This document shows positions 9,675-18,271 of a DNA stretch of 64,000 nucleotides, one piece after another; position 1 is the first letter of the stretch; every line of letters begins with the position of its first letter. Below the pieces are notes generated by a model. The model was not told the DNA's origin. It was given only the letters and a program-made list of their open reading frames with translations, and did not search any database. Position numbers and translations under genes: made by a program. The stretch comes from Gammaproteobacteria bacterium (GTDB taxonomy: Bacteria; Pseudomonadota; Gammaproteobacteria; DSM-16500), in contig JAJPGW010000007.1 of NCBI GenBank assembly GCA_021325575.1, forward strand, positions 62,001 through 126,000, in the 5' to 3' direction.

Positions 9675-9790
9675 GGCCATATCCCTAGAGAATGCAAAAT
9701 TTCTGAAAAGTGTAACATTCTGCGAACGACAGTTCAAATAAATGGAGAGACGCGAAAATGGATTTTTTTATGTAAATCAGTAATATTCTC

Positions 9791-9819
9791 TTGACTGAAA
9801 CCATGAGATAAATTATATA
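9791..9819 (+). promoter_or_regulatory. Probable sigma-70 promoter of the helix-hairpin-helix gene
   Basis: TTGACT at 9791-9796, a 17-base spacer and TATATA at 9814-9819. Transcription would start near 9826 and leave a ~180-base leader before the gene at 10006. Confidence 0.55.
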
Positions 9820-10005
9820 TCACTGGTAAAGTCAGGAAATGCCCCTTCTCTGGGGTAGGAAAAAAATCATGTCGACGGAGATCACGAAGCTGATTAATAT
9901 TGAACAAATATTAATCTGGTTCCTGTTCTTTCGTGCGAGATGAACTGCGTACGAATAGACAAACAATAACAAATTTTAGTTTTTCAATTTTTAAGGAGTA
10001 CCACA
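9820..10005 (+). other. Long structured leader or possible small RNA
   Basis: This gene-free stretch after the promoter can form a perfect 10-bp hairpin (9892-9901 with 9907-9916, loop GAACA) and a smaller GCCCC/GGGG hairpin around 9843-9855. No open reading frame or known riboswitch pattern was recognised. It may be a 5' leader or a separate RNA. Confidence 0.35.
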
Positions 10006-10365
10006 ATGTCTTTTTATCGTTCAATGATTGCGGCTGTTGCTGCAATGGGTTTGGCTACGGTTGTTTTTGCAGCTGACGCGACTAACGCACCTGCGGCTAA
10101 TGCACCAGCAGCTACCACCACAGCTGAAAACACCACAACAACTGCAACCACGGATGCGACTGATGCAAAAGTGAACATCAACACCGCAACCGCTAAAGAC
10201 TTGATGAAAGTGAAAGGCATGACCAACGCAAGAGCGAAAGCAATTGTTAACTTCCGTAAAAAACATGGCGATTTCAAATCTCTTGATGACTTGAAACAAG
10301 TGAAAGGCTTCAAGAAAATGAACGACAAAAACATGAAAGATATGGAAGATCAATTAACCGTTTAA
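10006..10365 (+). CDS. Secreted ComEA-like helix-hairpin-helix protein
   Basis: A 119-residue protein. The signal peptide (1-~22) ends AVVFA-A-D. A low-complexity Ala/Thr linker covers ~23-52. The last 65 residues form a ComEA-type helix-hairpin-helix DNA-binding fold: VNINTATAKDLMKVKGMTNARAKAIV, given here by its marks N-I-N-T-A, K-G-M and A-K-A-I, then LDDLKQVKGF. ComEA binds incoming DNA in the periplasm during natural transformation. Many gammaproteobacteria carry short secreted ComEA-like proteins of this type without a transmembrane tether. A role in DNA uptake is likely but not shown by context; it stands alone with its own promoter and terminator. Confidence 0.88.
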   Translation: MSFYRSMIAAVAAMGLATVVFAADATNAPAANAPAATTTAENTTTTATTDATDAKVNINTATAKDLMKVKGMTNARAKAIVNFRKKHGDFKSLDDLKQVKGFKKMNDKNMKDMEDQLTV

Positions 10366-10380
10366 TTGATATTTTAATAA

Positions 10381-10407
10381 AAAAAGGGCATGCAAATGCC
10401 CTTTTTT
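10381..10407 (+). terminator. Rho-independent terminator after the ComEA-like gene
   Basis: GGGCAT-GCAA-ATGCCC stem (10386-10391 with 10396-10401) preceded by A5 and followed by T6. Its presence rules out an earlier start for the next gene inside it. Confidence 0.92.
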
Positions 10408-10422
10408 ATTGAGGAGATGAAA

Positions 10423-11826
10423 ATGATTGTTCCTGTGATTTTAGCGGGTGGAACTGGAAGTCGCTTATGGCCGTTGTCCCGTAGTGCCTATCCAAAACAA
10501 CTTCTGCCGTTAGTCGGTGCGCACACGATGCTGCAAAACACCCTTCTGCGTGTTGAATCGCTTGCCAGAACCATTTCACCCATCGTCATTTGTAATCAGG
10601 AACATCGTTTTTTAGTAGCAGAACAATTACAAGAAATAGAAATCAATCAAGCGAATATTATTTTAGAACCCATGGGAAAAAACACCGCGCCGGCGGTTGC
10701 GATTGCTGCATTGCATGCGTTGAAAAATCAGGCGGATCCTATTTTGTTAGTTTTGCCGGCAGATCATATTATTCAAGATTCCAATCATTTTTTAGCAACG
10801 GTTGCAGATGCGACGCGTTTTGCTGAATCAGGAAAGCTTGTTACATTCGGTGTGAAGCCGACCAGTCCTGAAACAGGGTATGGATATATCAAAACCGATG
10901 GTCATCTGGTTGAAAAATTTATTGAGAAACCCGATTTAGCGACTGCGGAATCTTATGTCGCATCAGGCCAATATTATTGGAACAGCGGCATGTTTATGTT
11001 CCGTGCATCACGCTATCTCGAAGAATTAAAAAAATACGCACCGGATATTTTAGCCTCATGCGAAAAAACAGTAGCCGCAGAAACCCGCGATTTAGATTTC
11101 ATTCGTTTGGATCCAAAACTTTTTGCAAATTGTCCGAGTATTTCTATCGATTATGCTGTGATGGAAAAAACAAACGATGCTGTGTTAATTCCGCTGACAG
11201 CAGATTGGAGTGATGTAGGCTCTTGGTCTGCATTGTGGGAAGTACAAACTGCGGATGATAAAGGCAACGTCACACAAGGTGATGTCGTGACAGAGCAAGT
11301 CACCAATTCTTATCTCCGTGCCGAAAGTCGTATGTTAGCGGTGGTGGGGGTAGAAGATCACATTGTGATTGAAACGGCTGACGCAGTGTTGGTCGCCCAC
11401 AAAAACAATGCCCAAGCCGTGAAAAAAATGGTTGAAAAACTCAAAGATCAAAACCGTTCGGAAACCGATTTACATCGCCGTGTTTATCGTCCCTGGGGCA
11501 GTTATGAATCCATCGATAAATCCGACACGTTTCAAGTGAAGCGCATCACCGTGAAACCGGGCGCCAGTTTGTCACTGCAAATGCATCATCATCGTTCGGA
11601 ACACTGGATTGTTGTGAAAGGCACAGCGACCGTCACGCGCGGTGAAGAAGTGTTTACGGTGAAACAAAATGAATCCACTTATATCCCGCTTGGCGTTAAA
11701 CATCGACTGACCAATCACACTTCAGAAAATCTGGAATTAATCGAAGTCCAATCCGGCCATTATTTAGGTGAAGATGATATTGTCCGATTCGAAGATGTGT
11801 ATGGGCGTACCGAGGCCCCCGTTTAA
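10423..11826 (+). CDS. manC: Mannose-1-phosphate guanylyltransferase / mannose-6-phosphate isomerase (type II)
   Basis: A 467-residue two-domain enzyme that makes GDP-mannose. The N-terminal nucleotidyltransferase shows GGTGSRLWPLSRSAYPKQ and the FIEKP motif. The C-terminal cupin (from ~350) shows QMHHHRSEHWIVVKG, the metal-binding type II phosphomannose isomerase motif. I set the start at 10423: GAGGAG lies six bases upstream and the protein then begins MIVPVILAGG. The longer reading from 10390 begins inside the preceding terminator. The product feeds the two Gmd-type enzymes and the GDP-fucose synthase in this window. The gene overlaps the next one by one base (TAATG). Confidence 0.97.
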   Translation: MIVPVILAGGTGSRLWPLSRSAYPKQLLPLVGAHTMLQNTLLRVESLARTISPIVICNQEHRFLVAEQLQEIEINQANIILEPMGKNTAPAVAIAALHALKNQADPILLVLPADHIIQDSNHFLATVADATRFAESGKLVTFGVKPTSPETGYGYIKTDGHLVEKFIEKPDLATAESYVASGQYYWNSGMFMFRASRYLEELKKYAPDILASCEKTVAAETRDLDFIRLDPKLFANCPSISIDYAVMEKTNDAVLIPLTADWSDVGSWSALWEVQTADDKGNVTQGDVVTEQVTNSYLRAESRMLAVVGVEDHIVIETADAVLVAHKNNAQAVKKMVEKLKDQNRSETDLHRRVYRPWGSYESIDKSDTFQVKRITVKPGASLSLQMHHHRSEHWIVVKGTATVTRGEEVFTVKQNESTYIPLGVKHRLTNHTSENLELIEVQSGHYLGEDDIVRFEDVYGRTEAPV

Positions 11827-12674
11827 TGCGTATTTCCATTGTTACGCCATCATTCAATCAAGGTAAATACATCGAACGCACTTTGTTGAGCGTGTTGTCC
11901 CAGTCGATTCCCGATTTGGAATACATTGTGATGGATGGCGGGAGTTCCGATGAAACAGTGGACATTTTAAAAAAATATTCGTCGCAATTAACTTTTATTT
12001 CTGAAAAAGATCGGGGTCAGGCGCACGCTGTGAACAAAGGCTTGCAAATGACGCGCGGTGAAATTATCGGTTGGCTCAATTCAGATGATATTTATTATCC
12101 GGACGCGTTAAAAACCGTTTTGGATTTCTTTGAAAAAAATCCTGAAATTGATATTGTCTACGGCAAAGCGAATCACATTGATCAAAATGATTTAGTTTTA
12201 GAAGCCTATCCGACGCAAAAATGGAATTTAAAAAAATTCAGACAAACTTGTTTTATCTCGCAGCCCGCTGTTTTTTTTCGTCGACGAGTGATCGAACAAT
12301 ATGGATTGTTAAATGAAGATTTAAATTTTTGCATGGATTATGAATATTGGCTGCGGACAGCGTTATATGGTGCACGATTTTTTTATCTAGAAAAAATCTT
12401 GGCAGGCTCTCGCCTCTATCCTGAAACAAAAACCTTGAGTGCTCCCATGCGAGCAAATCAAGAAGCGATGGAGATGTTAAAAGAAAAATTCGGAATGGTG
12501 CCTGCGCGATGGCTTTTGAATGAAGCGGTCATGAAAACGAGAGAAAAAACATCTTGCCGATTGCCGAATCCCCGTTACTTGATTCAAGTGCTAAAAAATA
12601 TGTTCATTTCAGCAATTTACTGGAATGGCTTTTTCAAAGGATTACGTTCCTGTTTATTGCTACCATTCATTTAA
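11826..12674 (+). CDS. Family 2 glycosyltransferase
   Basis: A 282-residue GT-A enzyme. It opens with RISIVTPSFNQGKYIERTLLSVLSQ-type strands (marks: TPSFNQG, SVLSQ). It carries VMDGGSSDET, EKDRGQAHAVNKG and the metal-binding LNSDD. The acceptor side has MDYEYWLR. It is a close paralogue of the enzyme at 37474-38364, sharing nearly every motif, so it probably transfers a related sugar. Translationally coupled to manC, which suggests a GDP-sugar donor. Confidence 0.93.
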   Translation: MRISIVTPSFNQGKYIERTLLSVLSQSIPDLEYIVMDGGSSDETVDILKKYSSQLTFISEKDRGQAHAVNKGLQMTRGEIIGWLNSDDIYYPDALKTVLDFFEKNPEIDIVYGKANHIDQNDLVLEAYPTQKWNLKKFRQTCFISQPAVFFRRRVIEQYGLLNEDLNFCMDYEYWLRTALYGARFFYLEKILAGSRLYPETKTLSAPMRANQEAMEMLKEKFGMVPARWLLNEAVMKTREKTSCRLPNPRYLIQVLKNMFISAIYWNGFFKGLRSCLLLPFI

Positions 12675-12691
12675 AAGGTGTTTTTGGAAGC

Positions 12692-14308
12692 TCAAATCAA
12701 ATGCCGCTGCACTTGATGATCCAGCGTCGCTATTAATTTGTTTCGCGTTCTTAAATTAATTTTTTCTTCCTGCCAGAGTTTAGCAAGCTCTGCCTTTTCA
12801 ATTTCGATCACTTTAATTAAAAAAGATAAATCTTTTTTGAGTTCCGCCTGTTCGTCATGAATTTTTTTACCATCATGATCGGCAATTCTTGCTTCGAGAT
12901 GTTTTTTTAATTCTTGATATTCACGAAAATGGGAAGAAATTTTTGCTAAAATTTCCTTGTTATTCTGAAATTTTTGAATTTGTCTTTCAAGCCAATTTAA
13001 TGCCGCGACTACCATTTGTACTCTAGCTTGTAATTCGGTGAGATGCTCAGTATATCTTTCAGATTCGCCGATTTTATCAATCCCCATTTTTTTTATTAAA
13101 AAGGGCAGCGACAACCCTTGCAGAATCAGTGTCACAAAAATAATGCTAAAGACGATAAAAATTAGCAAATCTCTCGCATCGACACCATCAATTTTTAAGG
13201 CAAATACAGGAATAGCCAGTGCTGCTGCAAGTGAGATTCCGCCGCGAATTCCAGCCCATGAAATAATAAAAGGGTATTGCCATGGCGGATACGGATCTTT
13301 TTTCCGTAAATAGGGTAATAAAAATCGCGGTAAAAAAATCAATGCCCCATAAACCCAGATAAATCGGCCAACAACTACGGCAAATGTGACGGCAAAAACA
13401 TACAGCAGCAAATTTGAAAGTGGAATCGATGAAATACGTGAAAGCGTCGATCGGAAATCTAAGCCAACTAATAAAAAGATAAGACTCTGAATGGCAAAAG
13501 CAAAAGTAGGCCAGATTGATAATGCAATTAAACGATATTCTGGTGTAAATCGCAGTGTGAATTTATTTCCAATCACAAATCCCGCCATGGCGGTCGCCAG
13601 AATTCCAGTACCGCCGAATTCGACAACGGGAAGATAGGCTACAAAGGGTGTAATGACGGATGCGATGACATGCAAAGACGTATTTGAAATTTTTTCACGA
13701 ATTTTTCCAAGGACAAGTCCGACTAGTAATCCATAGATCGTTTCGCCTACCACCATGGTAGTGAAAGAAACCACGGCATGTGTCATTGCAAATTGATTGG
13801 TTAAAGCAGCAAGCAGTGAAAATCGAAAGATCGTTAAAGCGGCCGCATCATTAAACATTCCTTCACCTTCGAGGATTAAGAAAATGCGCTCGGGAATGCG
13901 AATTTTTTCAGCAATAGAAACAATCGCGACATCATCAGGTGGCGAAATAATGCTTCCTAATACAAACGCCAAAGGCCACCCCATTTGTGGAATCATGGTA
14001 TGAACCACAATCGCGACTAAAATCGTAATAAAAATGACATGACCAATGGATAATAATGCAATTGGCCGCATTTGCTTTTTGAGATCGCGCCATGAACTGA
14101 AAGCGCCTATTTCATAAACCAGTAAGGGCAGAAAAAAATTAAGGACGACCGCGGAATTTAATTTTACTTCCGGAAAGATCGGCACAAAACTTAAAAGCAT
14201 GCCGAACATGACCAGAATTAACGCCAGTGGGATGGTGGATTTTTGAAAAAACTGGCCTAAAAAAACGATAATGGAAAATAATACGAGATAAATAATAAAT
14301 TGGTCCAT
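12692..14308 (-). CDS. Na+/H+ antiporter, CPA1 family
   Basis: A 538-residue inner-membrane transporter with about 12 membrane helices in the first ~410 residues and a charged cytoplasmic tail with coiled-coil character (~420-535). The exchanger motifs SPPDDVA and GEGMFNDAA correspond to the conserved acidic transport sites of NhaP/NHE-type proteins. It exchanges sodium or potassium for protons and so controls pH and salt balance. It stands alone between the manC pair (convergent) and the polysaccharide operon. The ion is not predictable from the sequence. Confidence 0.9.
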   Translation of the reverse strand: MDQFIIYLVLFSIIVFLGQFFQKSTIPLALILVMFGMLLSFVPIFPEVKLNSAVVLNFFLPLLVYEIGAFSSWRDLKKQMRPIALLSIGHVIFITILVAIVVHTMIPQMGWPLAFVLGSIISPPDDVAIVSIAEKIRIPERIFLILEGEGMFNDAAALTIFRFSLLAALTNQFAMTHAVVSFTTMVVGETIYGLLVGLVLGKIREKISNTSLHVIASVITPFVAYLPVVEFGGTGILATAMAGFVIGNKFTLRFTPEYRLIALSIWPTFAFAIQSLIFLLVGLDFRSTLSRISSIPLSNLLLYVFAVTFAVVVGRFIWVYGALIFLPRFLLPYLRKKDPYPPWQYPFIISWAGIRGGISLAAALAIPVFALKIDGVDARDLLIFIVFSIIFVTLILQGLSLPFLIKKMGIDKIGESERYTEHLTELQARVQMVVAALNWLERQIQKFQNNKEILAKISSHFREYQELKKHLEARIADHDGKKIHDEQAELKKDLSFLIKVIEIEKAELAKLWQEEKINLRTRNKLIATLDHQVQRHLI

Positions 14309-14398
14309 TAGGGGCGAAATCTTCCTGAAAGTATTATTTTGAAATTATAGCCCTTAGTGGTTGTTAGATCGAGCCATATTTTATATCGAGTTTTGCCA

Positions 14399-14556
14399 CC
14401 GAAAAGCACCCCTCACCCGCCGCGCTTCGCGCGTCGACCTCTCCCACAAGGGGAGAGGTGAGGAGCATTTTGCGTTGATATTCCCAGGATCACCTCTCCC
14501 CTTGTGGGAGAGGTCGCAACGCGCTTTTTGCGTTGCGGGTGAGGGGTGCTTTTCGG
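14399..14556. repeat. 158-bp palindromic repeat element (MITE-like)
   Basis: Left arm 14399-14461 and right arm 14490-14556 are near-perfect inverted copies. Each has an outer CCGAAAAGCACCCCTCACCC segment and an inner palindromic core CTCTCCC-ACAAG-GGGAGAG. A partial copy of one arm lies at 63548-63604. No coding capacity. Confidence 0.85.
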
Positions 14557-14579
14557 AGGGAATGACGAATTACAAAGAA

Positions 14580-15665
14580 CTATTCCTGAAAATCAAACAC
14601 TTCAAATCCATTTTGTTTGACCAAGGCATCGCGTTCAGTTGCTCGTAAATCCGTTTGCACCATTTCAGAGACTAACGCTTGGAAACTAATGCGCGGTTTC
14701 CAGCCTAATTTTTTATGCGCTTTGCTGGCATCGCCTAGCAAGGATTCGACTTCTGCGGGACGAAAATAGCGTGGATCAACAGCAACGATACACTGGCCTT
14801 TTTCGTCAAAGGCTTTTTCATCAATCTCTTTTCCTTCCCAGCGCAATTTCATATTCAATTCGTTCGCAGCAGCATTAATAAAATCGCGTACGCTGTATTG
14901 TCTGCCCGTTGCAATCACAAAATCTTCGGGAATGGCTTGCTGCAACATCAACCATTGCATTTCAATGTAATCTTTTGCATGGCCCCAATCGCGTTTTGCA
15001 TTGAGGTTTCCCATGTATAAGCAATCTTGCAAACCCAATTTAATTCGGGTGAGCGCGCGCGTAATTTTTCGGCTGACAAAGGTTTCACCGCGCAACGGCG
15101 ATTCATGATTGAATAAAATGCCATTGCAGGCATACATTCCATAGGCTTCACGATAATTTACTGTGATCCAGTAAGCATATAATTTTGCAACTGCGTAAGG
15201 CGAGCGCGGATAAAATGGGGTCGTTTCTTTTTGTGGGACTTCTTGCACTAAACCATATAATTCAGAAGTGGAAGCCTGATAAAATTTCGTTTTCTTTTCC
15301 AATTTTAAAATGCGGATGGCTTCTAAAATCCGTAATGCGCCGAGCGCATCGGCATTGGCCGTATATTCGGGTTCCTCGAAAGAAACGGCCACATGGCTTT
15401 GCGCGGCTAAATTATAAATCTCATCCGGTTGCGCTTCTTGAATAATGCGAATCAAACAGGTCGAATCCGTCATGTCGCCGTAATGCAAAAACAAACGGCG
15501 ATTTTTCACATGCGGATCTTGATACAAATGATCAATGCGTGCGGTATTAAAAAGCGAAGAACGCCGTTTGATGCCATGGACAATGTAACCTTTTGCTAAT
15601 AAAAATTCAGCAAGATAAGCACCATCTTGACCGGTAATACCTGTAATTAACGCAATTTTTGACAT
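14580..15665 (-). CDS. gmd: GDP-mannose 4,6-dehydratase (or GDP-heptose 4,6-dehydratase)
   Basis: A 361-residue short-chain dehydrogenase-fold enzyme. It has the NAD(P) site [12 protein letters not shown], the [14 protein letters not shown] loop, the catalytic STSE and Y-x-x-x-K ([10 protein letters not shown]), and the Gmd signature [14 protein letters not shown]. It matches canonical Gmd closely. The usual product is GDP-4-keto-6-deoxymannose. Because it ends the GDP-heptose operon and overlaps the transaldolase by one base, a GDP-heptose substrate is also possible, as in DmhA-type enzymes. Sequence alone does not separate the two. Confidence 0.93.
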   Translation of the reverse strand: MSKIALITGITGQDGAYLAEFLLAKGYIVHGIKRRSSLFNTARIDHLYQDPHVKNRRLFLHYGDMTDSTCLIRIIQEAQPDEIYNLAAQSHVAVSFEEPEYTANADALGALRILEAIRILKLEKKTKFYQASTSELYGLVQEVPQKETTPFYPRSPYAVAKLYAYWITVNYREAYGMYACNGILFNHESPLRGETFVSRKITRALTRIKLGLQDCLYMGNLNAKRDWGHAKDYIEMQWLMLQQAIPEDFVIATGRQYSVRDFINAAANELNMKLRWEGKEIDEKAFDEKGQCIVAVDPRYFRPAEVESLLGDASKAHKKLGWKPRISFQALVSEMVQTDLRATERDALVKQNGFEVFDFQE

Positions 15666-16408
15666 TAAGCACCCATTTCCACTTTTTCAATTTCAAGAGT
15701 AAATCCGGCTTTGACCGCATCATCACGAAACATTTTTACGGTTTCGAGGGAGAATTCGTCGAGGTTTTTTCCAACGTTCGATAATTTTTTAATAATATCA
15801 TTGGTCACCGTAATAATGTGGCAACCAATTTGGTCCGCTTGATAAATATTTAATAACTCACGTGGACTTGCCCAGATTAATTCGAGTTGTGGATAGGGGC
15901 GTAATAATTCCATAGAAGCCGTCATAATTCCCATCGGATCCAATCCTGTGTCTGCAATGCGGCCGGCAAAAACAGAAACGCAAGCAGCAGGGCCGTCAGA
16001 CAGTGCGGCGGTGACATCGCGCACTTGAGCCAGTGTCATGAGAGCGGTGACATTTTGCTTTACGCCGGATTTGGCTAATTGACGGATCAAATCATAAGAG
16101 GGTTCGCCATGAGTATTGCTCACTGGAATTTTGACATAGACATTGCTGCCCCAGCTCGCGATTTTTAATGCCTGGCAATACATTTCGTTAAAATCATCGG
16201 AAAAAACTTCAAAAGAAATCGGACGGTCGGGAATGTGATTTAAAATATCCCGTGCAAATGCTTCGTAATTTGTGATGCCTGCTTTGTTCATGAGCGTTGG
16301 ATTGGTCGTGAATCCTTTAATTAAAGGATTTCGATACATTTCTAACATGCCGTTTTTATCAGCGCCGTCAGCGAAGATTTTGGTGACGAGTTCAGATGGT
16401 TTTTTCAT
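15665..16408 (-). CDS. Transaldolase-family enzyme
   Basis: A 247-residue TIM-barrel aldolase. The Schiff-base lysine is in [10 protein letters not shown], and family marks TTNPTLM, VTALMT and VFAGRIAD are present. Transaldolases move a three-carbon dihydroxyacetone unit and can produce sedoheptulose-7-phosphate, the precursor used by GmhA. Its place directly in the heptose operon suggests supply of that precursor. I set the start at the ATG 16408-16406 with GAGGAA upstream; the reading from 16423 starts at TTG inside the ribosome site. Confidence 0.9.
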   Translation of the reverse strand: MKKPSELVTKIFADGADKNGMLEMYRNPLIKGFTTNPTLMNKAGITNYEAFARDILNHIPDRPISFEVFSDDFNEMYCQALKIASWGSNVYVKIPVSNTHGEPSYDLIRQLAKSGVKQNVTALMTLAQVRDVTAALSDGPAACVSVFAGRIADTGLDPMGIMTASMELLRPYPQLELIWASPRELLNIYQADQIGCHIITVTNDIIKKLSNVGKNLDEFSLETVKMFRDDAVKAGFTLEIEKVEMGA

Positions 16409-16438
16409 TTGTTGGTTCCTCAATAAATTTTTTTTGGT

Positions 16439-16975
16439 TCAGCCCAAAATCCAATTCGCCGCCTCACTCATATTGTGAGCAATAAAATCCGGTTCATCCG
16501 GTTTTTTTTCATCATACCCCTGGTTTAACCAGATGGTCCGGCAACCGGCCCTTTGACCGGCTTCGATGTCTTTCCAGCGATCGCCAATCATATAACTTTG
16601 GTGCAGATCAATTCCAAGTTCAGCCGCAGCATCCACTAAGAGGCCTGGATAAGGCTTTCGGCATTCACAGTGATCTTTATCATCGTGATAACAAATACGG
16701 ATATCATCCAGCGGCAGGGCGGCCATTAAAGCTGCATTGATGGCTTCGACGGTCGCTTTATCGGTGGTGCCTCTGGCAACATCAGGCTGGTTCGTTGCCC
16801 CAATTAATAAAAAGCCTGACAATTTTAATGCGGATAGCGCTTTTTGTACACCTTCCGGTATGATCAATTCCTGAACAGATGCGGGCGGATAGGGTTTGCC
16901 GTTTTTAATCACAGCTTGGTTTAACACCCCGTCCCGATCTAAGAAAATAGCGCGCTTCACTTGACCGATTCCCAT
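16439..16975 (-). CDS. gmhB: D-glycero-D-manno-heptose-1,7-bisphosphate 7-phosphatase
   Basis: A ~178-residue HAD phosphatase. It shows FLDRDGVLN with the nucleophile/acid aspartates, GATNQPDVARG, the zinc-binding loop C-Y-H-D...H-C-E-C-R-K-P, and GDRWKDIEAG. GmhB removes the 7-phosphate between the kinase and nucleotidyltransferase steps. The start is uncertain: ATG at 16975 or GTG at 16960, the latter giving a four-base GTGA overlap with gmhA. The longer 17023 start lies well inside gmhA and is unlikely. Confidence 0.92.
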   Translation of the reverse strand: MGIGQVKRAIFLDRDGVLNQAVIKNGKPYPPASVQELIIPEGVQKALSALKLSGFLLIGATNQPDVARGTTDKATVEAINAALMAALPLDDIRICYHDDKDHCECRKPYPGLLVDAAAELGIDLHQSYMIGDRWKDIEAGQRAGCRTIWLNQGYDEKKPDEPDFIAHNMSEAANWILG

Positions 16976-17553
16976 TTGGTTTGCTGAATTTTTAATTTGG
17001 GATGCGAAACCAATAAATGCCAAACCACCGCCTGAAATGCTTCCGCATGGGGGGTGGTGTTTTCAGGATTCGGTGTTGGGATAATAACGCAAGCGTCGGC
17101 GACTTTTGCCGTAAAACCACCATCACGACCAACAATCCCCAACACTTTAGCACCCACTTCCTGAGCGTATTGCAAAGCAGAAACTAAATTGGGGCTAACA
17201 TTTTTTTCTAAATTGCCGCCGCCAACGGATAAAACCAATATTAAATCGTTGGATTTTAAACGACTGGTTTCAAGCCATTTTGCAAAAATGGTCGACCAAC
17301 CTTCATCATTGGTGCGCGCGGTGAGTTCTGATACGTTATCAGTGGGTGCATAGGATTCGATGCCTACAATTTTACGAAAATCATTGACGGCATGAGACGC
17401 ATTCGCAGCACTGCCACCAACGCCCAAAATAAAAAGTCGCCCTTCCTGATCGCGTGTTTCTTTGATGAGATTCACGGCTTTTTCAATTTGGGATTTATCC
17501 AATCCGGCGATAATTTGATTGGCTTCGGCTAAAAATTGTTTAATAAAATCCAT
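16957..17553 (-). CDS. gmhA: Phosphoheptose isomerase (SIS domain)
   Basis: A 198-residue SIS-fold isomerase that converts sedoheptulose-7-phosphate to D-glycero-D-manno-heptose-7-phosphate. Visible marks are GVGGSAANASHAVNDF, ELTARTNDEGW, LVLSVGGG and the C-terminal H-A-E-A-F-Q-AVVWHLL that supplies active-site residues. Length equals typical GmhA. Adjacent gmhB, hddC and hddA complete the pathway. Confidence 0.92.
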   Translation of the reverse strand: MDFIKQFLAEANQIIAGLDKSQIEKAVNLIKETRDQEGRLFILGVGGSAANASHAVNDFRKIVGIESYAPTDNVSELTARTNDEGWSTIFAKWLETSRLKSNDLILVLSVGGGNLEKNVSPNLVSALQYAQEVGAKVLGIVGRDGGFTAKVADACVIIPTPNPENTTPHAEAFQAVVWHLLVSHPKLKIQQTKWESVK

Positions 17554-17566
17554 AGTGGCTCCTATT

Positions 17567-18271
17567 TTAAGACGTTAAATAATATCCCAGCTCATCAATG
17601 CCGCTAAACGATCCGGCTTCATAGAATCGTTCGGACACTTCATGTGCTGCGAGTTCGTGTTGGTTTAAAAGGTGTTGATAAAGATTAGCAAGATCAAAAA
17701 CAGTATTTTCTGGAATAGCGTCAAATGCTTTTTTGTTAAAAATACCTAGGCCGTAATCAATATAATGCATGGCCGCGGTTTGAAAATCTTTGCTATAACG
17801 CATAATATTGCCATCGCGAAATTCAACGTTGCTTTTGTCCCATTGGCCCTGATTTTTGAAAACCGTCATCAGCGCCAGTTTGTTTTTTTGCAAAAAAGTG
17901 TTTTGAACCGCGGCATAATCGCAGGGTAGATAAGAATCACCATATAAAACAAAAAAATGATCATCCAGTCGCGAAAGCGTTTTTTTAATTGCGCCTGCAG
18001 TGCCAAGTAATTTATCGCCATCAAACGAAAATTGAATATCCAAACCGAAATTTTTGTTCTCGTCTAAATATTTAATGACTTGTTCACCCAGATAACCCAA
18101 ACATAAAATAATTTTATGGATGTGATTTTTTTTCAGTAAACGCAATTGATGCGCGATGAACGGCTCACCATTAATATCAACCAGTGATTTCGGAATCGTT
18201 TCTGTCATCGGACGCAATCGAGTCGCAAGACCGCCTGCTAAAATGACCACTGGAAATAACGGATTATTCAT
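17567..18271 (-). CDS. hddC: D-glycero-D-manno-heptose-1-phosphate guanylyltransferase-like nucleotidyltransferase
   Basis: A 234-residue sugar-phosphate nucleotidyltransferase with VVILAGGLATRLRP, PKSLVDINGEPF and the metal-binding LYGDSYL. HddC joins GMP to heptose-1-phosphate. The function is taken mainly from its place between gmhA and hddA; close relatives use other sugar phosphates. It overlaps hddA by four bases. Confidence 0.88.
   Translation of the reverse strand: MNNPLFPVVILAGGLATRLRPMTETIPKSLVDINGEPFIAHQLRLLKKNHIHKIILCLGYLGEQVIKYLDENKNFGLDIQFSFDGDKLLGTAGAIKKTLSRLDDHFFVLYGDSYLPCDYAAVQNTFLQKNKLALMTVFKNQGQWDKSNVEFRDGNIMRYSKDFQTAAMHYIDYGLGIFNKKAFDAIPENTVFDLANLYQHLLNQHELAAHEVSERFYEAGSFSGIDELGYYLTS

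Noticed and set aside
10390-10422. Upstream start for manC
   Set aside because: Lies inside a perfect terminator; the 10423 start has a good ribosome site and family-like N-terminus.
14399-14556. Possible CRISPR-like repeat
   Set aside because: There are only two arms in inverted order, without regular spacers; it is a palindromic element.
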